Part shown: positions 27,828-36,059 of the stretch, piece by piece | Layout: each line of letters starts with the position of its first letter | How positions within the stretch are numbered: the stretch's first letter is position 1 | Source: Halobacterium litoreum | GTDB taxonomy: Archaea > Halobacteriota > Halobacteria > Halobacteriales > Halobacteriaceae | Assembly (NCBI RefSeq): GCF_021233415.1 | Contig: NZ_CP089466.1 | Coordinates: 682,001 to 746,000, forward strand | Length of the DNA: 64,000 nucleotides | Direction of reading: 5' to 3' | Position numbers and translations under genes: made by a program | The notes under the pieces: generated by a model | Database searches by the model: none | What the model saw: only the letters and a program-made list of their open reading frames with translations | Told to the model about the DNA's origin: nothing

Positions 27828-28241
27828 TCACACGTCGAAGACGACGTACGCGTGCCACGTCCCGTCCGCCCGCTCGGAGAGGTCCATCTCTGAGTACGTC
27901 ACCGCCTTCAGGTCGCGGGCGTCCACCTCGTCGAGGGGCACGCCGCGGGCCGACGCCTCGATTACCCACTCGCCGTCCGCCTCGCGGACGGTCGCATCGT
28001 TCGCCACTGGGAGGACGCCGCGCACGTCGCGCTCGTAGATGAGGCGGTCGAGGTAATCGTACAGCAGGGCCTCGCGGTTCTCGGCGCGCTCGGTGAACTC
28101 GAAGCGCTCGCCCGAGCCGGGAATCTCGTCGCACATCGCCGCCGCCATCCCGTCCGCGACCGCCGCGAACGCGGCGCCGAGACTGTCGGCGGTCGCTTCC
28201 ACGGCGACGTCGGCGGTGTGGTCGCGCAGTTCGAAACTCAC
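27828..28241 (-). CDS. Archease, RtcB activator
   Basis: 137 residues. The N-terminus FELRDHTADVAVEATADSL with the DHTAD motif and the acidic metal-binding residues is archease. Archease accelerates RtcB guanylylation and broadens nucleotide use. Start GTG 28241 overlaps the stop of the upstream DUF502 gene (GTGA), so the order is DUF502, archease, rtcB. The ATYRD-like end (LKAVTYSEM) and C-terminal HAYVVFDV also match the family. Confidence 0.95.
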   Translation of the reverse strand: MSFELRDHTADVAVEATADSLGAAFAAVADGMAAAMCDEIPGSGERFEFTERAENREALLYDYLDRLIYERDVRGVLPVANDATVREADGEWVIEASARGVPLDEVDARDLKAVTYSEMDLSERADGTWHAYVVFDV

Positions 28242-29014
28242 GGCGAGTCCTCTCTGGTCTTGGATTCCGCCATGTCCTGGCCGCTCAACTGTTCGAGGCG
28301 CTGCTGGGAGAGACCGTCGGCGTCACCGCCGCCGCCGGAGATGGCGACGCCCATCGTGACGACGGTGCGCATCCCCTCCTCGACGGTCATGTCCACGTCC
28401 ATCACGCGGTCTTTCGGGACGTGCGTGAGGTGGCCGCCCATCACGGGGTTCGGGGCGAGCGGCAGGAACAGCGTCTGCATGTCCTCGTGGCCCGCCGCCG
28501 TCGTAATCGGGTCCGGCGTCTCAGTCGTCGAGAACCCGAGCGTGTACGCGTCCTGGTGGGGGAACTCCACGAGTTTCACGGACTGGAAGTTGTCCGCGTC
28601 GCTCTCCAACATCACGTCGCTCATCTGCCGGAAACTCTTGTAGACGGCTCCCACGCCCGGAATTCGTTCGAGCGCCTTGTCGAAGTACTCCAGGACCTGC
28701 TCGCCGGACTGGAAGGACGCCGCGAACCCGACGACGACGGTTACCGCGAAGATGACGCCGACGCCCACCACGTCGACGATGAGTTCGGACGCGTTCGGCG
28801 CCACGCCGAGTTCCTCGAGGAGCACCACCAGCGGGTCGAGCAGGTCGGTGACGACGCCCACCGCGACGCTGAGCACGTACAGCGTGACGAGAATCGGCAC
28901 GACCACGGCCACCCCGGTGAGCGTCGCCTCCCGGATTCGGTCGTACATCGATTCGCGCGCCCGCTGCATCCGCGCTCGACCCGACGGGCTGTCTGACCCC
29001 TCGTCTGACACCAT
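28238..29014 (-). CDS. DUF502 membrane protein
   Basis: 258 residues with two N-terminal hydrophobic helices (about 31-60 and 78-100). A conserved cytosolic part follows: IPGVGAVYKSFRQMSD and VKLVEFPHQDAYTLGFSTTET, the DUF502 signature. The C-terminal ~45 residues are polar. The family is widespread and lacks a defined activity. Coupling to archease is by a 4-nt overlap. Its promoter area (29041-29050, AATACTTTC on the minus strand) is divergent from the GNAT gene. Confidence 0.85.
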   Translation of the reverse strand: MVSDEGSDSPSGRARMQRARESMYDRIREATLTGVAVVVPILVTLYVLSVAVGVVTDLLDPLVVLLEELGVAPNASELIVDVVGVGVIFAVTVVVGFAASFQSGEQVLEYFDKALERIPGVGAVYKSFRQMSDVMLESDADNFQSVKLVEFPHQDAYTLGFSTTETPDPITTAAGHEDMQTLFLPLAPNPVMGGHLTHVPKDRVMDVDMTVEEGMRTVVTMGVAISGGGGDADGLSQQRLEQLSGQDMAESKTREDSP

Positions 29015-29091
29015 CGTCTCCGCACAGGGCCACCACCCGTGAAAGTATTACGGCAGGGCCGGGACGCGCCGACCCCCGGAGGGCGACGGTG

Positions 29092-29101
29092 GAATTATAT
29101 T
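29092..29101 (+). promoter_or_regulatory. TATA-like box of the GNAT gene
   Basis: The AATTATATTC box is about 23-32 nt before the GTG at 29124, matching the haloarchaeal spacing for a leaderless message. It is unusually AT-rich for this window. Confidence 0.6.
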
Positions 29102-29123
29102 CACCGGCCTGCTACTCCCTCCA

Positions 29124-29603
29124 GTGAGCGTCACGGTGGACGAGCGCGTCGTCCCTCCGGGAGACCCGGAGTACCTCGAAGACGCGTGGGACCTGAAAGA
29201 GCGCATCCGGGAGCGAGAGGGGCTCCTCAAGCAGCGCCGCGGGTTCTTCGCGAACGCCTACCGACGCGCGTCGGTCCACTGCTTCGTCGACGGCGACGAC
29301 CTCGTCGGGTTCGCGGCCGCGCGCTCGGACGGCTACATCCTCTTTCTCGCCGTCGACCCCGAGTACCGCGGGCAGGGGTACGGCGAGCGCCTCGTCGCCT
29401 CCGTCGCCTCCGAGGCGGGCAAGGCGTCGTGTCACGCCCGCGAGACCAACGAGAACGCCATCGCGTTCTACCGACACCTCGGGTTCACCGTCGAGCGCGA
29501 GATCGAGAACTACTACGAGGACGGCGCCGGCGCGTACTACCTCCGCCTCGGTGACCACGACCGCATCCGCGACCGCATCTCTGAGTTGCTGCGCGGTCGG
29601 TAA
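29124..29603 (+). CDS. GNAT-family N-acetyltransferase (RimI-like)
   Basis: 159 residues. The acetyl-CoA loop motif is GQGYGERLVASV (Q/RxxGxG/A), preceded by LFLAVDPEYRG. The later NENAIAFYRHLGFTVER is the standard C-terminal GNAT block. Substrate not evident; RimI-like enzymes acetylate protein N-termini. The GTG at 29124 has a good TATA 25 nt upstream. It is the only gene in the divergent region facing the DUF502 operon. Confidence 0.9.
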   Translation: MSVTVDERVVPPGDPEYLEDAWDLKERIREREGLLKQRRGFFANAYRRASVHCFVDGDDLVGFAAARSDGYILFLAVDPEYRGQGYGERLVASVASEAGKASCHARETNENAIAFYRHLGFTVEREIENYYEDGAGAYYLRLGDHDRIRDRISELLRGR

Positions 29604-29617
29604 TGTTCGAATTTCCC

Positions 29618-29704
29618 GCCGGCTAGCGCTTCACTCGCTTCGCTCGTTGCAGTGCTTGCGTCCCGCGCCGTCGCCGAGACGGCCGCCCCTGTCAGTCCGC
29701 CCGG
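29618..29704. repeat. Degenerate fragment of the bipartite hairpin element
   Basis: Between the GNAT and priS genes, this stretch carries CTTCACTCGCTTCGCTCG, GTGCTTGCGTC, a GCCGTC/GACGGC stem (29668-29673 with 29679-29684), and then GCCCCTGTCAGTCCGCCCGG. The order and boxes match the left half of the element at 37790 (CTCGCTGCGC, GTGCTTGCGTC, CTTTCAGTCC). Similarity is partial, so it is called a remnant. Confidence 0.45.
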
Positions 29705-29771
29705 TGTGTGACTGGGTGGCTCCGCGAAAGACGACACGCCTTTACCACGGGTCGCCGTATCCGTGTCCGGT

Positions 29772-30947
29772 ATGGAGGAACGAACGCGAGCGTACCTACG
29801 GGGTCGGTTCGGCGACTTCTATCGCCGGGCGGACGTGACGCTCCCGCCGCGGGCGGACGACCGCGAGTGGGGGTACATCCCGTGGACGAGCGGGCCGGAC
29901 ACGACGATGGTCCGGCACAAGTCCACGCTCGACCTCGGGAACACCGCGGCGTTCCTCGAACGCGAACGCCCCCGCCACGTCTACTTCTCGGCGGGGTTCT
30001 ACGAGCAGCCGGGCGCGTCCACGATGGGCGAGAAGGAGTGGCTCGGCTCCGATTTGGTCTTCGACCTGGACGCCGACCACCTGCCGCGCGTGACGCTCGG
30101 CGAGGACTCCTACGCCCAAATGCTGGCGAAGTGCAAGGACGCGCTCTACCGCCTGCTGGACTTCCTCGAGACGGACTTCGGCTTCGAGGATTTGACGGTG
30201 ACGTTCTCGGGCGGCCGCGGCTACCACGTTCACGTCCGCGACGACGGGGTCCACGACCTCGAGCGCGAGCAGCGACGGGAAATCGTGGACTACGTGCGCG
30301 GGAACGAACTCGACCTCGACTCCCTCATCCGGGAGGAAGTCGTCGACGGGCGCGGCCTGAAGAACCCGACCGAGAAGCGCACGCTCCCCGCGGACGGCGG
30401 TTGGGGGCGGCGCGTCACGAATCGCCTCGGCGAGTTCGCCGACGACCTGCTCGAGCGCGACGAGGACGACGCCGTCGCCGAACTCGCGGACATGGACGGC
30501 GTCGGCGAGAAGTCCGCGCGCGCCATCTACAACGTCGTCCAGAACAACACGGAGGCAGTGAGGGCCGGGAACGTGGACGTCCATCCGGCGTTCCTCAAAG
30601 TCGCCCGCAAGTACGTCGCTGAGACCGTCGAGGCCGAGAACGCGCCCATCGACGAACCCGTGACGACGGACACGAACCGCCTCATCCGCCTGCCGGGGAC
30701 GCTCCACGGCGGCAGCGGCCTGCGCGTGCGCCGGCTCACGCGCGAGCAACTGGACGACTTCGACCCGCTGGTCGACGCCGTCCCCGAGACGTTCGTCGGT
30801 CACGACATCACCGTGGACGTACAGGACGAGCGAACGCTCGAACTCATGGGGGAAACGCTTACGGTGGAACCGGGCGTCGTGTCGGTTCCAGAGTACGCGG
30901 GCGTCTTCCTGATGGCCCGCGGCACCGCCGAGAAAGCCAAAGAATGA
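29772..30947 (+). CDS. priS: DNA primase small (catalytic) subunit
   Basis: 391 residues. The catalytic metal motif is DLVFDLDADHL near residue 96, and SGGRGYHVHV near 149 contributes the NTP-binding SGG/His. PriS with PriL makes the RNA/DNA primers of replication. Start ATG 29772 follows a CTTTACC box near 29739. It overlaps the GINS gene by ATGA (30944-30947), a pairing known from several haloarchaea. PriL is not in the window. Confidence 0.95.
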   Translation: MEERTRAYLRGRFGDFYRRADVTLPPRADDREWGYIPWTSGPDTTMVRHKSTLDLGNTAAFLERERPRHVYFSAGFYEQPGASTMGEKEWLGSDLVFDLDADHLPRVTLGEDSYAQMLAKCKDALYRLLDFLETDFGFEDLTVTFSGGRGYHVHVRDDGVHDLEREQRREIVDYVRGNELDLDSLIREEVVDGRGLKNPTEKRTLPADGGWGRRVTNRLGEFADDLLERDEDDAVAELADMDGVGEKSARAIYNVVQNNTEAVRAGNVDVHPAFLKVARKYVAETVEAENAPIDEPVTTDTNRLIRLPGTLHGGSGLRVRRLTREQLDDFDPLVDAVPETFVGHDITVDVQDERTLELMGETLTVEPGVVSVPEYAGVFLMARGTAEKAKE

Positions 30948-31795
30948 ACCTCGAAGACCTCCGCGCGGCACAGACCCGCGAGCGCGCGACCGACGGCCTC
31001 CAGGACCTCCGGGACTCCTTCTACGCGGACGTCGCGGAGTACATCGCGGACCTCAAGGAGCGCCGCGAGGACGCTGCCGCGGCCGCCGACGACCCCTTTG
31101 GCGACCCCGAGGTGCAGGAACTCACGGACAAAATCGAGACCGCCGAGCAGGTCACCGAAGCAATCTACGAGCGCCGGATGGGCAAACTCGTCAAGCAGGC
31201 GAGTCTCGCGGCGGCGGGGATGCCCGACGACGAGAACGGCCTCACTGCCGAGGAACGCGACCTCTATTCGGACCTCGTGGCGCGCATCGAGGCGAACAAG
31301 GCACACGTCCTTGATGTCATCTCGGGGGACGCCGAGTCCAGCCACGACGAAGACGCGAACCTCGAACCGACTGGCTCGCCCGACCCGACGCCCGACTTCG
31401 ACTCGTCGCCGTCGACCGAATCCGAGTCCTCGGAATCGTCGGCCGCGGCCGCGATGGGTGGCGGCGACCCGGCGAACGACGTCGGGGGGTCGGCGGACGC
31501 GTCCGAGCCGGACGCGCCCGCCGGCGAGCCGCCGGAGGAACCGCCGGACGCAATCGCGGAGGACCTCGCTCGCGTGCAGGACGAGGACGGCGACGACGGG
31601 ACGGCGGACGCCGAGGGAGACACCAGCGCAGACGAGGACGTGTCACGGACGACGGTGCGGATGGTCGACGACGTGGGCGAGATTTTCGGCGTGGACGAGC
31701 GCCCGTACACGCTCGAAGCCGAGGACATCGTGACGCTCCCGGAGGAAAACGCCGCGCCGCTCGTCGAGAAGGACGCCGCCGAGAAACTGGACTGA
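30944..31795 (+). CDS. GINS complex subunit (Gins51/Sld5-like)
   Basis: 283 residues. An N-terminal helical A-domain (about 1-125) begins MNLEDLRAAQTRERATDGLQ, followed by a long disordered acidic Ser/Asp/Glu linker (about 130-225). A small C-terminal B-domain starts near 231 (TTVRMVDDVGEIFGV) and ends VEKDAAEKLD. This A-then-B order fits archaeal GINS51. GINS bridges MCM helicase and GAN/Cdc45-like protein in the replisome. The start overlaps the priS stop. Confidence 0.85.
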   Translation: MNLEDLRAAQTRERATDGLQDLRDSFYADVAEYIADLKERREDAAAAADDPFGDPEVQELTDKIETAEQVTEAIYERRMGKLVKQASLAAAGMPDDENGLTAEERDLYSDLVARIEANKAHVLDVISGDAESSHDEDANLEPTGSPDPTPDFDSSPSTESESSESSAAAAMGGGDPANDVGGSADASEPDAPAGEPPEEPPDAIAEDLARVQDEDGDDGTADAEGDTSADEDVSRTTVRMVDDVGEIFGVDERPYTLEAEDIVTLPEENAAPLVEKDAAEKLD

Positions 31796-32215
31796 ATGGC
31801 CCTCGGGCTGTTGATCCCGATTGCGAGCTTCGCACTCGGACTCGTCTCGTCGACCGTCGTCTGGTTCTACTTTGAGCCACTGTCCGAGGTCAAGAACGTG
31901 ATTAGCCAGACCGATGCCGACCTACAGTACTACGCACGCGTAATCACGAGTCCGGGTCCAGAAAATCACGGCCAAGCGAAGCTTGATGAGGCATCGGAGG
32001 CGCTTCGTACCGACGCCGCACAGCTACGCGCGGCGTCGAATCAAGTGCCCAAATACCGAGTAGCGCGATACGTCGCGGGCTTGCCGTCTCGGGATTCGAT
32101 AGACATTGCCGCGCGAAAGCTCATGGGATTATCGAACACGGTCTACGCCGATGACCATGAACGGAATACGGAGTGGAAAGAAGAAATCGAGGACAAACTA
32201 GAGCTTTCGGAGTGA
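31796..32215 (+). CDS. Small membrane-anchored protein with atypical composition
   Basis: 139 residues. One N-terminal hydrophobic helix (about 4-26) and then a charged alpha-helical domain. It begins immediately after the GINS stop (TGA then ATG), so it is read as the third gene of the priS operon. Codon use is less GC-rich than its neighbours, with ATA, TTA and CTA codons (for example in SIDIAARKLMGLSN), which suggests recent acquisition. No family recognised. Confidence 0.65.
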   Translation: MALGLLIPIASFALGLVSSTVVWFYFEPLSEVKNVISQTDADLQYYARVITSPGPENHGQAKLDEASEALRTDAAQLRAASNQVPKYRVARYVAGLPSRDSIDIAARKLMGLSNTVYADDHERNTEWKEEIEDKLELSE

Positions 32216-32280
32216 GATTGTTGGGGCTAGATCACTCACCGCGAACGAGCGAAGCGAGTGAGCGGGCCGACGACTGACCA

Positions 32281-32376
32281 CCGCGCGCCTCTGGCGCGCG
32301 ACGGGAAGGAGGACGGTTTTTTAGCGTAGCTTTTTGCCAGCAAGCGGCCGAAGGCCGCGAGCGCAGCAAAAAGGTA
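32281..32376. terminator. Hairpin cluster between the priS operon and cdcH (putative terminators)
   Basis: A GCGCGCC/GGCGCGC stem at about 32283-32300 is followed by a T6 run at 32317-32322, which can end the plus-strand operon. A larger stem pairs CTTTTTGC (32330-32337) with GCAAAAAG (32366-32373), and inside it GCGGCC pairs with GGCCGC (32344-32349 with 32353-32358). It lies 3 nt after the cdcH stop on the minus strand, where it likely terminates that operon. Confidence 0.6.
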
Positions 32377-34656
32377 CTATTGGAACGCCCCGGGGGTGCG
32401 GTCCTCTTCCTCGGGGGCTTCGGCTTTCTCGAAGCGTTCTTCGATTTGCTCGTACTCTTCGCGGACCTGTTCGTCGACGCTCGGGGTGACTTCGTCGAGG
32501 GCGTCCTCGAAGTGCGCCATGGTGACGCGGACGTTCCCGACGGATTCCGTGGCTTCCTCGGGGTCGACGGAGTTGATGAACTCGCGGGTGGCGTTCATCG
32601 TGGCTTCGCGCACGAGCGCTTCGACGTCCGCGCCGACGAAGCCGTCGGTGCGCGCGGCGATGTCGTCGAGGTCGACGTCGTCGGCGAGCGGTTTGCTGCG
32701 GGTGTGGACGTCGAGGATGGCGCGGCGCGCGGCCTCGTCGGGGACGGGGACGTGGACGTGCCGGTCGAGGCGGCCCGGGCGCAGGAGCGCGTTGTCGATG
32801 AGGTCCGGGCGGTTCGTGGTGGCGACGACCACGACGTCCTCCAGTTCCTCGATGCCGTCGAGTTCGGTGAGCAGTTGGCTGACGACGCGTTCGCCGACGC
32901 CGGAGTCGCTCATGCCGCGGCCGCGTTCGCCCGCGATGGAGTCGATTTCGTCGAAGAACACCACCGTCGGGGCGTTCGCGCGCGCCTTCTCGAACACCTC
33001 GCGGACGCCCTTCTCGGACTCCCCGACGTACTTGTTGAGGAGTTCGGGGCCCTTCACCGAGATGAAGTTGGAGTTGGCCTCGTTGGCGACGGCCTTCGCG
33101 AGCAGCGTCTTCCCGGTGCCCGGCGGGCCGTAGAGGAGCACGCCCTTCGCGGACTGGAGGTCCATCGACTCGAACACCTCGGGGTAGTCGAGGGGCCACT
33201 GGATGGTCTCGCGGAGGCGCTCTTTGGTGTCTTCGAGGCCGCCGACCTGGTCCCACGTGGTGTCGGGGACTTCCACGAACACCTCGCGGAGCGCCGACGG
33301 CTCGATGCCCTTCAGCGCCTCCTTGAAGTCGCGTTCCGTGACGCGGATGGATTCGAGGAGTTCGGCGTCGATTTCGTCGGCTTCGAGGTCGATTTCGGGG
33401 CGGACGCGCCGGAGCGCGTTCATCGCGGCTTCCTTCGCGAGGCTCTCGATGTCGGCGCCGACGAAGCCGTGGGTGTTCTCCGCGAACGAGTCGAGGTCCA
33501 CCTCGTCGGCGAGGGGCATCCCGCGCGTGTGGACTTGGAGAATCTCCTTGCGGCCGTCCTGGTCGGGGACGCCGATTTCGATCTCGCGGTCGAACCGGCC
33601 GCCACGGCGGAGCGCGGGGTCGATTGCGTCCACGCGGTTGGTGGCGGCGATGACCGTCACGTCGCCGCGCTCTTCGAGGCCGTCCATGAGGCTGAGCAGT
33701 TGCGCGACGACGCGGCGCTCCACGTCGCCCTGGGTCTCGCCGCGCTTGGGCGCGATGGAGTCGAGTTCGTCGATGAAGACGATGGCGGGCGCGTTCTCCT
33801 CGGCCTCGTCGAAGACCTCGCGGAGTTGCTCCTCGGACTCCCCGTAGTACTTGGACATGATTTCGGGGCCCGAGATGGTCTGGAAGTTCGCGTCGATCTC
33901 GTTGGCGACGGCCTTCGCGATGAGCGTCTTCCCGGTGCCGGGCGGGCCGTGCAGGAGCACGCCCTTCGGCGGTTCGATGCCGAGTTGCTGGAACAACTCG
34001 GGGTGACGCATCGGGAGTTCGATCATCTCACGGACCTGTTCGAGTTCGCGGTCGAGGCCGCCGATGTCCTCGTAGGCGACGTTCGGCGTGCCGTCGCCGC
34101 CCTCGCCGCCCGCGCCCGCGCCGGGCGCGATTTCCTCGGCGGGGCGCTCGGAGACCTGGATGTCGGTGTCGTTGCTCACGACGACCGTGCCCTCGGGCTC
34201 CGTCTCCGCGATTTTCACGGGAATCTGCTGGCCGGAGACCGTGCTCATCCCGCCGAAGCCGAAGGAGATGGGGATGGTCTGGCCGGCGGTGACGGGGCGG
34301 CCGTTGAGGCGGTCCCGGACCATCGGCGTGATGTCGCCGCGCACGCGGAGGTTCTGCGGGAGCGCGACGGTGACCGTGGTCGCGGGCTTGATGTCCGCGG
34401 GTTCGACGGTCACCTTGTCGTCGATGCCGACGTCGGCCTCCTGCCGGAGGCGCCCGTCGATGCGGACGATGCCCTCGCCCTCGTCCTCGGGGTAGCCCGG
34501 CCAGACGCGCGCGACGGCTCGTCCCTGGTCGCCTTTCCCTTCGACGACGACGTAGTCGCCGTTCTCGAGGCCGAGTTCTTCCATGGACGCGCGGTCCACG
34601 GCGGCCAATCCGCGGCCGGCGTCCTTCTGCTTGAGCGGCTTGACCGTGAGTTTCAT
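32377..34656 (-). CDS. cdcH: CDC48/VCP-type AAA+ ATPase
   Basis: 759 residues with the N-domain (double-psi barrel plus CDC48-2, about 1-185) and two AAA modules. Walker A GPPGTGKT occurs near residues 234 and 511, with Walker B FIDELDSI and FFDEIDSI respectively. Arginine-finger regions ([12 protein letters not shown] and [12 protein letters not shown]) are present in both. It acts as an unfoldase/segregase feeding substrates to the proteasome. The C-terminal tail is acidic and ends GAFQ. It is preceded by a short gene overlapping by ATGA. Confidence 0.97.
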   Translation of the reverse strand: MKLTVKPLKQKDAGRGLAAVDRASMEELGLENGDYVVVEGKGDQGRAVARVWPGYPEDEGEGIVRIDGRLRQEADVGIDDKVTVEPADIKPATTVTVALPQNLRVRGDITPMVRDRLNGRPVTAGQTIPISFGFGGMSTVSGQQIPVKIAETEPEGTVVVSNDTDIQVSERPAEEIAPGAGAGGEGGDGTPNVAYEDIGGLDRELEQVREMIELPMRHPELFQQLGIEPPKGVLLHGPPGTGKTLIAKAVANEIDANFQTISGPEIMSKYYGESEEQLREVFDEAEENAPAIVFIDELDSIAPKRGETQGDVERRVVAQLLSLMDGLEERGDVTVIAATNRVDAIDPALRRGGRFDREIEIGVPDQDGRKEILQVHTRGMPLADEVDLDSFAENTHGFVGADIESLAKEAAMNALRRVRPEIDLEADEIDAELLESIRVTERDFKEALKGIEPSALREVFVEVPDTTWDQVGGLEDTKERLRETIQWPLDYPEVFESMDLQSAKGVLLYGPPGTGKTLLAKAVANEANSNFISVKGPELLNKYVGESEKGVREVFEKARANAPTVVFFDEIDSIAGERGRGMSDSGVGERVVSQLLTELDGIEELEDVVVVATTNRPDLIDNALLRPGRLDRHVHVPVPDEAARRAILDVHTRSKPLADDVDLDDIAARTDGFVGADVEALVREATMNATREFINSVDPEEATESVGNVRVTMAHFEDALDEVTPSVDEQVREEYEQIEERFEKAEAPEEEDRTPGAFQ

Positions 34657-34904
34657 CGTTCCACCTCGACGGTGACGACGCCGTTGTTGATAAGGGCTTT
34701 CGCTACGGTGCCCTCGGGCGCGTCGAGTTCGTGTTGCGAGGTCGTTCCGTCCCGTTCGAGGACGAGGATGACCGTGCCGTCGACCACGTCGACCGAGGCG
34801 TCGTCGTCGCCGACGCCGAGGTCCGCGACGAGCACGCTCCCGTCGTCGTAGTCGTAGCGGCGAGCCAGCGCGTCGGTCTCGTCGGTGAATGCGTTGAGGC
34901 TCAT
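34653..34904 (-). CDS. Small acidic partner gene upstream of cdcH
   Basis: 83 residues, beta-rich, with a regular alternation ([30 protein letters not shown]) that recalls a truncated Hsp20/alpha-crystallin-like or DUF7127-type fold. The stop overlaps the cdcH ATG as ATGA (34653-34656), so production is coupled to the unfoldase. A role as adaptor or regulator of CdcH is inferred from this arrangement only. Confidence 0.8.
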   Translation of the reverse strand: MSLNAFTDETDALARRYDYDDGSVLVADLGVGDDDASVDVVDGTVILVLERDGTTSQHELDAPEGTVAKALINNGVVTVEVER

Positions 34905-34932
34905 CTTAACTAACGTGAAGTAATCGTCCAGA

Positions 34933-34942
34933 CTTTATAAAG
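34933..34942 (-). promoter_or_regulatory. Palindromic TATA box CTTTATAAAG of the cdcH operon
   Basis: A perfect 10-bp palindrome containing TTTATAAA lies 29-38 nt before the first ATG of the cdcH operon, the distance for a leaderless transcript. Because it is symmetric, it could also recruit TBP in the opposite direction towards the alpha/beta hydrolase gene (ATG at 35047), which would have a leader of about 75 nt. Confidence 0.7.
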
Positions 34943-35046
34943 TTGTCGTGCAGTTTTCGGGGACGGTAGCGGTCTACCACCGTACGAGTAGAATTGCGGT
35001 TCACACCGACGTAGGTGTTTTGGCGCTGGTCGCCCTCGCCGGGAAC

Positions 35047-35835
35047 ATGGAGACGGTCACCCACGACGGTCGCGACACCGCCTACCGCGTCACCGACCGC
35101 GGCGGCGACGGCACACCGATGCTCTGCGTCCACGGCAGCGGTGGCACGCACGCGGTCTGGAAGTCACAACTCGGCCGCCTCGCCGGCGAGCGCCCCGTCG
35201 CCGCCGTCGACCTCTCGGGGCACGGCGAGAGCGAGGACACCGACGCGGACGCCGGCCCGGACGCGCTGGACGCGTACGCACGAGACGTCCTCGCCGTCGC
35301 GGACGAGGTGGACGCGGGCGTCCTCGTCGGGAACAGCCTCGGCGGCGCCGTCGTCCTCACCGCCGTCCTCGACCACGGCGCCGACCTCGACGCCGTCGCG
35401 CTCGCCGGGTCCGGCGCGAAACTCTCCGTGTTCGACGACCTGCGGGACTGGCTGGCGGGCGAGAACGGTGGCTTCGAGCGCGCGGTCGAGTTCCTCCACG
35501 GCGAAAACATGCTCTTCCACGACCCCAGCGACCGCGAACTCGCGTTCTCGAAGACCGCGATGCGCGAGTGCGGGCGCGAGACGGTCGAACGCGACTTCGT
35601 GTCCTGTCATACGTTCGACGTCCGCGACCGACTCGACGAACTCGGCTGCCCGGTGTTCGCGCTGACCGGCGAACACGACCGCCTCACGCCCCCGTCGTTC
35701 CACGAGTACGTTGCAGAACACGTGCAGGACGGTGGGTGGACGACCGTCGACGACGCCGCCCACCTCTCGATGCTCGAAGCGCCGGACCGATTCAACGGCA
35801 AACTCACTGACTTCCTCTCTGAAATAAAAACCTAA
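35047..35835 (+). CDS. Alpha/beta-fold hydrolase
   Basis: 262 residues. Oxyanion-hole HGSGG near residue 29, nucleophile elbow GNSLGG with Ser97, acid in EHDRLTP, and catalytic His in AAHLSMLE near 245. This is a serine esterase/lipase-like hydrolase of the epoxide hydrolase/proline iminopeptidase branch. The substrate is unknown; a lid segment (about 125-175) is present. Start ATG 35047. Confidence 0.88.
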   Translation: METVTHDGRDTAYRVTDRGGDGTPMLCVHGSGGTHAVWKSQLGRLAGERPVAAVDLSGHGESEDTDADAGPDALDAYARDVLAVADEVDAGVLVGNSLGGAVVLTAVLDHGADLDAVALAGSGAKLSVFDDLRDWLAGENGGFERAVEFLHGENMLFHDPSDRELAFSKTAMRECGRETVERDFVSCHTFDVRDRLDELGCPVFALTGEHDRLTPPSFHEYVAEHVQDGGWTTVDDAAHLSMLEAPDRFNGKLTDFLSEIKT

Positions 35836-35867
35836 ACCCCGTGGGTCCGTTCGCGGAACCACGCCCG

Positions 35868-36059
35868 ATGGACTCCGAATACATCGCGAAAGCTATCATC
35901 GCCGCGGCCCTCGTCGCGTCACTCGCGTACTCGCTGCTCGTCCTCCACCAGCCGCTGTTGTTCCTCGGACCGGCGCTGGCGGTCGCGTTCTTCTACCTGT
36001 TCTGGCGGCTCGTTCGCGGCGTCGAGCGCATCGCGACGGCGCTCGAAGAACAGGACTAG
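35868..36059 (+). CDS. Small two-helix membrane protein
   Basis: 63 residues with two hydrophobic helices (about 8-25 and 31-48) and a short charged tail. No family recognised. Its TAG stop is inside the CTAG at 36056-36059, which also holds the stop of convergent panB. The nearest upstream gene is the alpha/beta hydrolase, 32 nt before. Confidence 0.65.
   Translation: MDSEYIAKAIIAAALVASLAYSLLVLHQPLLFLGPALAVAFFYLFWRLVRGVERIATALEEQD

Noticed and set aside
29772-34904. Replication origin near priS, GINS and cdcH
   Set aside because: No Orc1/Cdc6 gene, no cluster of origin-recognition boxes and no long AT-rich duplex-unwinding stretch were seen.
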